A stretch of DNA of 64,000 bases from Acidobacteriota bacterium (GTDB lineage: Bacteria > Acidobacteriota > Thermoanaerobaculia > Multivoradales > JBCCEF01), in assembly GCA_039030395.1 (NCBI GenBank), contig JBCCEF010000002.1, forward strand, positions 186,001 through 250,000, written 5' to 3'. Positions within the stretch are counted from its first letter, which is position 1; the number at the start of each line of letters is the position of its first letter. The translations under genes and the position numbers were made by a program. Shown here in pieces: positions 50,286 to 60,331 of this stretch. Under the pieces are notes generated by a model. The model was not told where the DNA came from and ran no database searches. It worked only from the letters and a program-made list of their open reading frames with translations.

Positions 50286-51572
50286 ATGAGCCATCTGGTC
50301 CTGATCGTCGACGACGAGCCGGGCATTCGCACCGCCCTGTCGGCCATTCTCGAGGACGAGGGATACGACACTGTCACCACCGATAGCGGCAGCAAGGCTC
50401 TGGAGCTGTACCAGGGGCGGCGGCCGGATGTGGTGTTCCTGGACATCTGGCTACCGGACCGCGACGGCCTGGAGACCCTCGAAGCGCTGCGCCAGGGGGA
50501 TCCATCGGCGGCGGTGGTGATGATGTCCGGTCACGGCACCGCCTCGACGGCGGTCAAGGCGATCAAGATGGGGGCGGTCGACTATCTCGAGAAGCCTCTG
50601 TCCTACGCCCAGGCGGTGGAGGCGGTAGAAGGAGCGCTGGCAACGCGCACCGTTTCGGCGGCGACCGGCCCCCTCGAACAGCACGCCCGCCGGGTGGAGC
50701 AGGAGCGCTCCTTCGAGCCGGCCCCGGCGCTGCCGGCGCTGGTCGAGTCGGACCGGCCGCAGCGCACGGTCCGCGAGGCGAAGGTGATCTACGGTCTCGG
50801 TCTACATTCCGGTAGCCGCACCGGCATGGCGATTCAGCCGCTGCCGGCGGACAGCGGGATTCATTTCGTGACCCTCCCCTCGGGACGGCCCATTCCCGGT
50901 CACGTCGGTTTGGTGGCCGATACGGACTACGCCACCACTCTTTCGCGCGGCGGCGACAGTATTCGTACCGTCGAGCATCTGCTGTCGGCGCTCCACGCCT
51001 ACGGGGTGACGAATCTGCTGATCAAGGTGCACGGTGAAATCCCGGTGCTCGACGGCTCGGCCCTGGAATTTTGCCAAACTCTCGAAGAGATCGGGGTGGT
51101 GGATCAACCGGCGATGCGCCAGGAAATGGTGATCGATCGGCGGTACGAGGTGGGTGGTGACGGCGAGAAGTGCCTGGTGATCGAACCGTTCGACGGGTTT
51201 GCGGTGTCGTATCTGCTGCGCTATCCGCCGCCTTTGGGGGAGCAGTACTTTGAGTTCGAGTTGAATGATGTGGAAGCCTATAAGCGGGAGATCGCTCCGG
51301 CTCGGACATTCGGGTTCATGCGGGACATGAAGATGATGAATGAGCTTGGGCTAGGCTCCGGGGGGCGGTTGGACAATTTCATCCTGGTGGGGGAGGACGA
51401 GGTACTGAATACGGCTTTGCGTTTTCCGGATGAATTTGTTCGGCACAAGATTCTCGACGTCATCGGGGACCTCTACCTGCTCGGCTATCCCATCCGCGGC
51501 AAGGTCACCGCACGACTGACCGGGCATCGGGACAACATCGCTCTACTGCGCGAGATTCAGAAATCCGCCTGA
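50286..51572 (+). CDS. lpxC: receiver domain fused to UDP-3-O-acyl-GlcNAc deacetylase (LpxC)
   Basis: 428 residues. Residues 1-120 are a response-regulator receiver: IVDDEP acidic pocket, phospho-acceptor Asp53 (VVFLDIWLPDRDG), MMSGHGT (Ser81) and YLEKPL (Lys103), most like NtrC-class receivers. After a 40-residue linker, residues ~160-428 are a complete LpxC: GLGLHSG, IRTVEHLLSAL (Glu230, Zn His231), VLDGSALEF, PARTFGF, FVRHKILDVIGDL (Zn His387, Asp391) and GHRDN (His414). All catalytic ligands are present. LpxC performs the committed step of lipid A synthesis at the inner membrane. The fusion suggests control by phosphorylation; no histidine kinase is in the window. Confidence 0.9.
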   Translation: MSHLVLIVDDEPGIRTALSAILEDEGYDTVTTDSGSKALELYQGRRPDVVFLDIWLPDRDGLETLEALRQGDPSAAVVMMSGHGTASTAVKAIKMGAVDYLEKPLSYAQAVEAVEGALATRTVSAATGPLEQHARRVEQERSFEPAPALPALVESDRPQRTVREAKVIYGLGLHSGSRTGMAIQPLPADSGIHFVTLPSGRPIPGHVGLVADTDYATTLSRGGDSIRTVEHLLSALHAYGVTNLLIKVHGEIPVLDGSALEFCQTLEEIGVVDQPAMRQEMVIDRRYEVGGDGEKCLVIEPFDGFAVSYLLRYPPPLGEQYFEFELNDVEAYKREIAPARTFGFMRDMKMMNELGLGSGGRLDNFILVGEDEVLNTALRFPDEFVRHKILDVIGDLYLLGYPIRGKVTARLTGHRDNIALLREIQKSA

Positions 51573-51629
51573 GCTTTGGTGGTTGGGGCCGGCCCTCCCC
51601 CGACGGACCTCCTCCTCAGCTTCCGAATA

Positions 51630-51667
51630 GGGGTGGTCGCTGGTCTTCCATTCCAAGCGATCACCCC
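51630..51667. terminator. stem-loop between convergent genes
   Basis: GGGGTGGTCGCT and AGCGATCACCCC pair (11 of 12 plus G-U) around a 14-nt loop, between the lpxC stop and the stop of the opposing gene. No T-run. Two similar ~36-bp stretches flank it (CCCCGACGGACCTCC...CGAATAGGG at ~51597-51632 and CCCCGACGAACTTCC...CGAATAGGG at ~51665-51700). Confidence 0.45.
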
Positions 51668-51776
51668 CCGACGAACTTCCTTCACTGGCCTCGAATAGGG
51701 AACGTTCTTTCTTCGCCTCTGGCCGTGTGTGGGCGGCTCGCTAGGCGCCTGGGGTGGGGTTTGCGCTGAGCGGTGG

Positions 51777-53672
51777 CTACTGGATGTAGCCGAGGCTTCT
51801 CAGGGTGTCTCTCAGTTCGTCGTCCATGGGGCTGGGTACGGGGGTTGGGTCGTTGGGTCGGGTGCCGGTTTCCCAGGTGGCGATTCTGGGAGGGATCGGG
51901 TGGGCGGTTCGGTAGGTGGCGGAGAGGGCGTTTAGGTAGGCCTGGGTCTGGGTGCCGGGCATGTCCTCCGGTTGGGGAAGGGCCAGTAGGTGGAGAATCA
52001 TGGGGGCGAGGTCGTAGATGGAGAGGTCCTCGACCTGCCGGCCCGGCTCGAAGGCCGGTCCGCGGGCGAAGAACATGCCGGCCGGGGCCCAGGTGTGGTG
52101 GTTGCGGTCGAAGTCCCAGCCGTGGTCGGAGATCACCAGCAGGTTGACGTCGCTCCCAAGGAGCGCTGCGAGGCGCTCGATCAATTCGCCGAGGCGCTGG
52201 TCCGTCAGGCGGTAGGAGGCGTCGAGGGCGTTTCGGAAGGGCGAGGCCGGGTTGTTGCGGTCGGCGGCGAAGAAGTGGCTGAAGGGGTCGACCGGGTAGA
52301 AGGAGGCGGCGGTGAAGCGCGGTTCGAAGCGCTCGATCAGGGCGGGCAGAACGTCGACCGCCGGGTCGATCAAGTGGCCGATGGCCGCCAGCCGGCGCGG
52401 GTCCTTGTCGCCGAGCGCCGCACTCTCCTCGACGGAACCCAGGTAGGGAATCAGATCCGAGGGCTCGAGAGCCCGGCGCCGGAGACGGCGGGCGCGGGCG
52501 ATCTCCTTCGACAGCTCCGGCGGGTGGCTGGCACGTTCCGCCAGTTCGTCGCCGATTTGTTGGCGGAATTCTCCGGCGAGCTGTACCCAGCCGAGGCCTC
52601 CGGCGACGTTGAAACCCCGTACCGGTTCCGCCGGCCAAGTGATCAGCCACTGGTAGGCCCCCACCGGATAGACGTCGTCCACCATGTTCCACAGAGCCTT
52701 CACCCGGCGCATGTTGCTGCTGTAGGGAATCTGTAGCGGCGGCAGGCCGGGCAGCTTCTCGAGCAGCGGGAAGAGGTGGAAGTTGAGGCCCGTGTGCAGG
52801 GGAAATTCGTTGATCGGGGCGGACAAGCCCGGCAGCCGGAAGCTGACGAAGCTTTGGATGCCGTGCTCCTCCGGCGCCTTGCCGGTGATGATGGTGGTCC
52901 AGACGACCGCCGACAGGGTCGGCTCGAGGGTTGTGAGGGGGCCCCAGGTGCTCTCGTCCAGCAGGCGGGCGAAGGTGGGCAGCTCGCCCGCCGCCGCCAG
53001 CGGCAGGATGACGTCGTCGAGGTCCGCGCCGTCGACCAGCAACAGCACCACCGGAGCCGGTAGTGGCGTTTCGACGGCGGCACTCGGCGCGACTGGAACT
53101 TCGCTGGGCCGAAGGATCTTCGCTGTTTCGGGCGGCGACAGGACCAGCCGGGCGAGGTTCGGCGCCAGCAGGATCCATCCCATGAGGACGATGCCGGCGG
53201 CCAGGGCGAAACCGAGATGCCGGCGCCGGGTGAACCAGCGGTCGGCGGCCACGCCGATGAACGCGGTGACCCCGAATGCCGCTCCCGCCACCAGCGACCG
53301 GCGGAGCCACGACGGACTGAACAGTGTGTCGCTCAGGAAGGAGCCCGCCAGGCCGACGTCCGGCAGGAGTAATACGTAGAGCAACGGTAGCGCTGTCAAG
53401 ACCCCCGCCGCCGCCGGGGTGAGGTTCGGCAGGCGCGGGAAGGGACGCCGCAGGAGATCGATGAGGAGCACGGCGGCGCAGCCACCGGCCGCGCCGGCGA
53501 TGGCGCCGGCGACGGTGAACATCGCCGCCAGCAGGAGGGCCTGCGCGGGCTCTTGAAGAATGTGTGAGTTGAGCCGCAGGGTGAGGGTGGCCACCAGGAA
53601 GGCGGCGCATCCCATGCCGGCGGCGCCGCGCCCCGGAAGGGTTTTCCACGAGGGGACCTGCGCGGCGGGCAT
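51777..53672 (-). CDS. membrane-anchored alkaline-phosphatase-fold hydrolase (type I phosphodiesterase-like)
   Basis: 631 residues. About five membrane helices in residues 1-190 (MGCAAFLVATLTL, ALLLAAMFTVAGAIAGAAGG, LLYVLLLPDVGLAG, FALAAGIVLMGWILLAP). The periplasmic catalytic domain starts with PVVLLLVDGADLDDVILPL (metal Asp) and continues PTLSAVVWTTIITGKAPEEHGI (Thr/Ser nucleophile region), YPVDPFSHFF and LLVISDHGWDFDRN (metal site). The C-terminus is LRSLGYIQ, the same tail as the two sulfatase-fold lipoproteins. Phosphodiester or pyrophosphate substrate suspected. Confidence 0.75.
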   Translation of the reverse strand: MPAAQVPSWKTLPGRGAAGMGCAAFLVATLTLRLNSHILQEPAQALLLAAMFTVAGAIAGAAGGCAAVLLIDLLRRPFPRLPNLTPAAAGVLTALPLLYVLLLPDVGLAGSFLSDTLFSPSWLRRSLVAGAAFGVTAFIGVAADRWFTRRRHLGFALAAGIVLMGWILLAPNLARLVLSPPETAKILRPSEVPVAPSAAVETPLPAPVVLLLVDGADLDDVILPLAAAGELPTFARLLDESTWGPLTTLEPTLSAVVWTTIITGKAPEEHGIQSFVSFRLPGLSAPINEFPLHTGLNFHLFPLLEKLPGLPPLQIPYSSNMRRVKALWNMVDDVYPVGAYQWLITWPAEPVRGFNVAGGLGWVQLAGEFRQQIGDELAERASHPPELSKEIARARRLRRRALEPSDLIPYLGSVEESAALGDKDPRRLAAIGHLIDPAVDVLPALIERFEPRFTAASFYPVDPFSHFFAADRNNPASPFRNALDASYRLTDQRLGELIERLAALLGSDVNLLVISDHGWDFDRNHHTWAPAGMFFARGPAFEPGRQVEDLSIYDLAPMILHLLALPQPEDMPGTQTQAYLNALSATYRTAHPIPPRIATWETGTRPNDPTPVPSPMDDELRDTLRSLGYIQ

Positions 53673-53730
53673 AGCAGAGCTACGGTGAGGGCGGCGAGAT
53701 GGTTAGTCTGAGGGAAGCTGGCCTGCCGCG

Positions 53731-53979
53731 TCAGGGAACGAGTCGCTTCTCACCGTCATAGGCGGCAAGGGCGCTCGTTGGGCAGACCTGGCAGGATTCG
53801 AGCACTCTTGCGCGATCCGTCTCCACATCCTCGGCGCCACCTTCAACGAAACGCACCGCTTGCCGGCTGTCCAGCTCGAATAGTTCCGGTGCGATGGTGA
53901 TGCAGCTTTGCGAACCGATGCACAGATCGCCGTCGATCACCACCCGCAGGCCGGCGACCTCGCGCTCCACCTCGCTCAC
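53731..53979 (-). CDS. [3Fe-4S]-type ferredoxin
   Basis: 82 residues; GTG 53979 overlaps the upstream S1 stop (GTGA). Cys20-x5-Cys26 in DLCIGSQSC and Cys66 in QVCPTSAL are the three ligands of a monocluster ferredoxin of the Fer4_15 type; the position where a [4Fe-4S] protein has its extra Cys is Ser. Cys63 is an additional nearby Cys. These ferredoxins donate electrons to P450s or other oxygenases. The window also encodes an FprA-type reductase at 60328, a possible partner; no P450 is seen. Confidence 0.85.
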   Translation of the reverse strand: MSEVEREVAGLRVVIDGDLCIGSQSCITIAPELFELDSRQAVRFVEGGAEDVETDRARVLESCQVCPTSALAAYDGEKRLVP

Positions 53980-55571
53980 CGCTTGTTTTTTAGCTTGGCG
54001 AAGGCCGCTTCCATGGCACTCATGCCGGTGGCTTCGGCTTCCTTCTGCTGCTTGACGTAGGCCTGGTAGTCGTTGCGCGAGCCCTCGACGGCGGAGCCTT
54101 CCTTGGCGAGGGAGATGCGCTTGCGGCGGCGATCGATGGACACCACCTGCACCTTGACCTTCTGGCCCGGGGGGTACACGCGGCCGGGGTTGGAATGCTT
54201 CGGCAGGCCCATCTCCGAGGCCGGCAGCAGGCCGGTCAGGCCCGGAGCCAGGTTGATGAACACGCCGAAGGGCGCCAGGCTCTCGACAGTGCCCTCCACC
54301 GCCTCACCCTCCGGGAACTGCTCCGTGGCGTCCTGCCAGGGATCGTTCTTCGGGATCTCGCGCAGCGATAGGGAAATGCGCTGGCGCTTCGGCTCGACCT
54401 CCTGCACCCAGCCTTTGACCTCTTTGCCGACTTCGAGGGATTCGTCGTTCATCTCGACCCCGTGGGGCAGGCGGGAGAGGTGAACCAGGCCGTCGACGTC
54501 CGCCTCGAGCTCGACGAACAGGCCGAAGTCGGTCTTGCGGACCACCTTGCCGGTGAACTCGCTGCCGCGCGGGAAGCGCTCTGCCACGCCGTCCCAGGGA
54601 TTGGGCTCGAGCGCTTTCATGGACAGCGAGATGCGCTTGCCGCCCTGCTCGACCTTGAGGACCTTGACCTCCACGTCCTTGCCGACCTGCACCGCCTCCC
54701 GGGCGTGACCGACCCGGCTGCGGGAGATCTCGGAAACGTGCACCAGGCCTTCGACCCCGCCCAGATCGACGAAGGCGCCGAAGTCCGTGACGGAGGACAC
54801 GGTGCCCTTGAGCACCGCGCCGGGCTCGAGCTTCTTCAACGTTTCGGCGGCCTTGGCGGCGCGCTCCTCGCGCGCCAACTCGGCCCGCGACAGCACCACC
54901 CGTCGGCCGCGCTTCTGGACCTTGATCACCCGGAAGGTCAGCTCTTTGTCCAGGTAGGTCGCCGGATCCTTCGGCCTTCCCGGTTCCATTTCGGAGTTGG
55001 GGCAGAAGGCCGTGAACCCTTCCAGGGCGATGTGGAAGCCGCCCCGGTTCCAGCCGATGACCCGGCCGGTGACCGGCGTCTTGTTGTCCTTCGCCTCGCG
55101 CAGAGCCGCCACTTCCGGCGTGTCCTCGACCTCTTCTTCGGCGGCGGCTTCCTCACCTTCGACAGCCGCCGCTGCTTCCTTCGCAGCGCCTTTCTTCTCC
55201 TCGCCCTGCTTCTCCTCACCGGCCTCGCCGTCGGCGGCTGTGGGCTCTTCCTGCTCAGCGTCGGCGGCAGAGGCTTCGCTTCCGGCTGCAGCTTCGGCAT
55301 GCACCGTGGCTTCGGCCTCGGCCGCCACGGCAGATTCCTCTTCGGCCCCGTCGGCGGCCGGCGCCTCGTCCTTGGCCTCGGCTTCGTCGGCAGCAGCCTC
55401 CGGTGGAGCGGCATCCGCCTCGGCGGCGACCGCTGCCGGATCGGACGCTTGCGCCCCCTCAGAGGTGGCGGCATCGTCCAGAGCGGCTTCGGCGAGAGGA
55501 TCGCCGTGCGGCTCGCCGGACGGAGTCGGGTTCTCGGAAGGGGCCTCGGAATCGGTGAGCTTGTCGGACAT
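53976..55571 (-). CDS. rpsA: ribosomal protein S1 homologue with four S1 domains
   Basis: 531 residues from ATG 55571. Residues 1-150 are a low-complexity acidic Ala/Glu-rich extension (AAEADAAPPEAAADEAEAKD and similar), unusual for S1. Four S1 RNA-binding domains follow: ~160-230 (TGRVIGWNRGGFHIALEGFTAFCP), ~250-325 (LKGTVSSVTDFGAFVDLGGVEGLVHVSEI), ~338-410 (FTGKVVRKTDFGLFVELEADVDGLVHLSRL) and ~425-505 (VEGTVESLAPFGVFINLAPGLTGLLPASEM). E. coli S1 has six. It binds mRNA at the 30S platform. The ferredoxin overlaps its end by 4 nt. Confidence 0.85.
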   Translation of the reverse strand: MSDKLTDSEAPSENPTPSGEPHGDPLAEAALDDAATSEGAQASDPAAVAAEADAAPPEAAADEAEAKDEAPAADGAEEESAVAAEAEATVHAEAAAGSEASAADAEQEEPTAADGEAGEEKQGEEKKGAAKEAAAAVEGEEAAAEEEVEDTPEVAALREAKDNKTPVTGRVIGWNRGGFHIALEGFTAFCPNSEMEPGRPKDPATYLDKELTFRVIKVQKRGRRVVLSRAELAREERAAKAAETLKKLEPGAVLKGTVSSVTDFGAFVDLGGVEGLVHVSEISRSRVGHAREAVQVGKDVEVKVLKVEQGGKRISLSMKALEPNPWDGVAERFPRGSEFTGKVVRKTDFGLFVELEADVDGLVHLSRLPHGVEMNDESLEVGKEVKGWVQEVEPKRQRISLSLREIPKNDPWQDATEQFPEGEAVEGTVESLAPFGVFINLAPGLTGLLPASEMGLPKHSNPGRVYPPGQKVKVQVVSIDRRRKRISLAKEGSAVEGSRNDYQAYVKQQKEAEATGMSAMEAAFAKLKNKR

Positions 55572-57262
<1,691 letters not shown>

Positions 57263-57271
57263 CCCCTAACG

Positions 57272-60202
57272 ATGGCGATCCCCGAAGGGCCGAAGCCGTT
57301 TGCCTACGACGCGCTGATGCCCTTCACGGTGCGCAAGATCCTGCTGGTCGCCAGCGCCTACGACAGCTTTATCCTGGAGGAAGAGGGGCAGTTTTCGGAC
57401 CGCTTGCTCAGCGAGTACCGGGCCCTCGACCTGTCGACGCCGCCCAAGATGGATCACGTGGCGAGCGCCGAGGAGGCCCTGCGACGTCTCGAGCAGAATC
57501 CCTACGATCTGGTCATCACCACCCCCCACATCCATGACATGACGCCGCACCGCCTGGGGGCGGAGATTGGCCGCTACCATCGCGGCCTACCGGTGGTGTT
57601 GCTGAGCTACGACCGGTCGGATCTGGTGAATGCCTCCGTCGGCCAGGGCATCGATCACGCCTTTCTGTGGGTGGGCGACCCGCGCCTCTTCCTGGCGATC
57701 GTCAAGCTGGTCGAGGATCACAAGAACGTCGACCGGGACGCTCGCGAGGGGCTGGTGCGGGTGATCGTCCTGGTGGAGGATTCGGCGGCCTTCTATTCGT
57801 CGTACCTGCCGATCATCTACAGCGAGCTGCTCGATCAGGTGCGCTCGCTCCTCGCCCAGGGCCTGAACGACCGGGAGCGCCACTACCGCATGCGGGCGCG
57901 GCCCAAGATCCTGCTGGCGCGCACCCACGAGGAGGGCGAAGGGTGGCTGCAGCGCTACCGTCAGAACCTCTTGGGGGTGATCTGCGACATGCGCTTCCCA
58001 AGCGCCGGCACCCTCGATCCGGAGGCCGGTCTGCGCTTCATCCGCGCCATTCGACAGAGCCGCCCGGACCTTCCGGTGTTGCTGCAGTCGAAGGAACCCG
58101 ACCACGCCGCCGTGGCGCAGAATCTCGAAGTCCACTACGCGGACAAGAACTCACCGGAGCTGCTCGGTGAGCTGCGCTCCTTCATGCGCCGCAACTTCGG
58201 CTTCGGCCCCTTCATCTTTCGTACCCCGGCGGGCGACGAGGTGGAGCGAGTGGCCACTATCCGGGAGATGGTCGAGGTGCTCGACGGGATTCCCGACGAG
58301 GCCATCCTGTTCCACGCCCATTCCGGGCATTTCTCGAATTGGCTGATGGCGCGCAGCGAATTTGGGTTGGCTCAGGAGGTGCGCAGCCGCAAGGCGGAGG
58401 ACTTTGCCGGGGCGCAGGAAGTGCGGAACTACTTGCAGCAGGTGCTGACGGCGTTCCTCGAAGACCAGCAGCGCGGCCAGGTGACGGAGTTTCGCCGCCA
58501 GACGGCGTCGTCGGCGCGGGATTTCACCCGCATCGGTACCGGATCTATGGGCGGCAAGGCGCGCGGCTTGGCCTTCGTCGCCCGTTTGCTCGCCGACCAG
58601 CCCTTCCGAGAACAATTCCCGACGGTGCGGGTGACGGTGCCTCGCACCTCGGTGATCTGTACCGACCTGTTCGAAGAGTTCTGCGCTGCCGGGTCGCTAC
58701 GCGAGCGGGCGCTGGACCTGGAGGACGATGGCGCCATTGCCGAGATGTTCCTGCGGCAGGGCCTCCAGCCGCAGCTACTGGGTGACCTGCGGGCCCTGAT
58801 CGAAGCTATCGACTACCCCCTGGCGGTGCGTTCGTCGAGCCTGCTCGAAGACTCGGAGTTTCAACCCCTGGCGGGGATGTACAAGACCTTTCTGTTGCCC
58901 AATCGCTCGGGCTCGCTGGACCGGCGTCTGGCGCAGCTCTCCCGGGCGGTGCGGCTGATTTGGGCTTCGACCTTCTTTTCCGGACCGCGCGGCTACATGA
59001 AGGCCACCCACCAGCGCCTGGAGGAGGAGAAGATGGCGGTGATCGTCGAGCGCTTGGTGGGCCGGCGCCACGGCGACCGCTTCTATCCGGATTTCGCCGG
59101 CGTCGCCCAATCGCACAACGTCTATCCGATGGCCGCTGTGCGGCCCGGCGACGGCCTTGCCACCGTCGCTCTGGGACTGGGGGAGACGGTGGTGGGCGGC
59201 GGCCAGGCCTACCGCTTCAGTCCCCGCCATCCGCGGGTATCGCTGTCGATGGTCGCTCCGGAGGACGCTCTGCGCTCGGGCCAAAATCGCTTCTTCGCTC
59301 TGGATCTGGGCAATACGGACTTCGAACCGCAGGTCGATGAGGGAGCCCATCTTCTGCACCTGGATCTGTCCGCCGCCGAGGCCGACGGCACCTTGTCCGC
59401 TGTCGCCTCGTCCTACTCGGCAGAGAACCATGTGTTGTACGACTCGCTGCGCCGCGGCGGCGTGCCGGTGGTGAACTTCGCCGGGGTGCTCAAGCACGAT
59501 CTCTTTCCCTTGGCGCCGCTGTTGACGGAGCTTTTGGAGCTGGGGCGGGAGGGGATGGGGACGGAGGTGGAGATGGAGTTCGCGGCGGTGCGGTCTCCTG
59601 GCGATGCCAGCGATGAGCTGAGCGTGCTGCAACTGCGGCCGCTGCTGGCCCATCAGCGGGACCGGGAAGTCGAACTGAAGTCCATCGCGCCGGAGCGGCC
59701 GCGGCTGGTGACCGGCCGCGCCCTGGGTCACGGTGTGGTGCGCGACCTGCGGGATGTGATCTACCTCCACCCGGACCGCTTCAGCATGAACGACACGCCG
59801 GCCTTGGCGCACGAAATCGGTCGCTTGAATGGCGAACTGTCCCGTCAGGGGAGGCCTTACCTGCTCATTGGGCCGGGCCGCTGGGGGACCCGCGATCGCT
59901 GGATGGGGGTGCCGGTGGCCTGGGGCCAGGTCTCCGCCGTGCGGGTGTTCGTCGAGCTGGAGCTTCCGGGCAAGGGCATCGAGAGCTCCCAGGGTACCCA
60001 TTTTTTCCACAACATCACTTCGCTGAAGGTAGGCTACTTTTGTCTGGCGCCGGAGCGCGAGGAGGAGGATCGTCTCGATCTGGAGTGGCTGGACAGCCTG
60101 CCGATGGTGCACGAGGCGGGAGCCGTGCGGCATGTGGTCCTGCCGCGGCCCGCCGTCGCGCATATCGACGGTCGGTCTGGAAGGGGTGTCATTCTCCGCT
60201 GA
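57272..60202 (+). CDS. receiver domains fused to PEP-synthase/PPDK nucleotide-binding domain
   Basis: 976 residues; starts 9 bp after gdhA. Residues ~15-145 are a receiver-like fold without the usual phospho-Asp (YDLVITTPHIHDM). Residues ~205-315 are a second receiver with GVICDMRFPSAG, keeping an Asp. The PPDK_N ATP-grasp region (~420-880) has GTGSMGGKARGLAFVARLL, YPLAVRSSSLLEDSEFQPLAGMYKTFLLPN, IVERLVGRRHGDRFYPDFAGVAQSHNVYP and LGLGETVVGGG. The phosphohistidine (mobile) domain and the PEP/pyruvate TIM barrel of PpsA are missing, so it cannot make PEP on its own. Role unknown; possibly a kinase or dikinase-like signal protein, co-expressed with gdhA. Confidence 0.75.
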   Translation: MAIPEGPKPFAYDALMPFTVRKILLVASAYDSFILEEEGQFSDRLLSEYRALDLSTPPKMDHVASAEEALRRLEQNPYDLVITTPHIHDMTPHRLGAEIGRYHRGLPVVLLSYDRSDLVNASVGQGIDHAFLWVGDPRLFLAIVKLVEDHKNVDRDAREGLVRVIVLVEDSAAFYSSYLPIIYSELLDQVRSLLAQGLNDRERHYRMRARPKILLARTHEEGEGWLQRYRQNLLGVICDMRFPSAGTLDPEAGLRFIRAIRQSRPDLPVLLQSKEPDHAAVAQNLEVHYADKNSPELLGELRSFMRRNFGFGPFIFRTPAGDEVERVATIREMVEVLDGIPDEAILFHAHSGHFSNWLMARSEFGLAQEVRSRKAEDFAGAQEVRNYLQQVLTAFLEDQQRGQVTEFRRQTASSARDFTRIGTGSMGGKARGLAFVARLLADQPFREQFPTVRVTVPRTSVICTDLFEEFCAAGSLRERALDLEDDGAIAEMFLRQGLQPQLLGDLRALIEAIDYPLAVRSSSLLEDSEFQPLAGMYKTFLLPNRSGSLDRRLAQLSRAVRLIWASTFFSGPRGYMKATHQRLEEEKMAVIVERLVGRRHGDRFYPDFAGVAQSHNVYPMAAVRPGDGLATVALGLGETVVGGGQAYRFSPRHPRVSLSMVAPEDALRSGQNRFFALDLGNTDFEPQVDEGAHLLHLDLSAAEADGTLSAVASSYSAENHVLYDSLRRGGVPVVNFAGVLKHDLFPLAPLLTELLELGREGMGTEVEMEFAAVRSPGDASDELSVLQLRPLLAHQRDREVELKSIAPERPRLVTGRALGHGVVRDLRDVIYLHPDRFSMNDTPALAHEIGRLNGELSRQGRPYLLIGPGRWGTRDRWMGVPVAWGQVSAVRVFVELELPGKGIESSQGTHFFHNITSLKVGYFCLAPEREEEDRLDLEWLDSLPMVHEAGAVRHVVLPRPAVAHIDGRSGRGVILR

Positions 60203-60223
60203 CGAGTGCGGAAGTGGCGGTCG

Positions 60224-60331
60224 AGACGGGAGCGAGGCCGTAGGGCGAGGGGGCCGCCCAGCTCCCTGGAATAGAAAGCTAACAGGGAAGCTGAAGGAGT
60301 AAGCCGAAGGCCTTTTGCAGCAGCCTGCTAG
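60224..60331 (+). repeat. dispersed modular repeat, family B copy 3 (3' part)
   Basis: Begins near GGGCGAGGGGGCCGCCCAGCTCCC, then AATAGAAAGCTAACAGGGAAGCTGAA...GAAGGCCTTTTGCAGCAGCCTGCTAGG, closely matching 42680-42777. The 5' modules are absent or eroded. The terminal CTAG gives the TAG stop of the reductase gene (60328). Confidence 0.7.

Noticed and set aside
45402-51572. Magnetosome gene island
   Set aside because: Only a MamK-like actin is present; no MamA, B, E, I, M, O, P or Q homologue among the neighbours.
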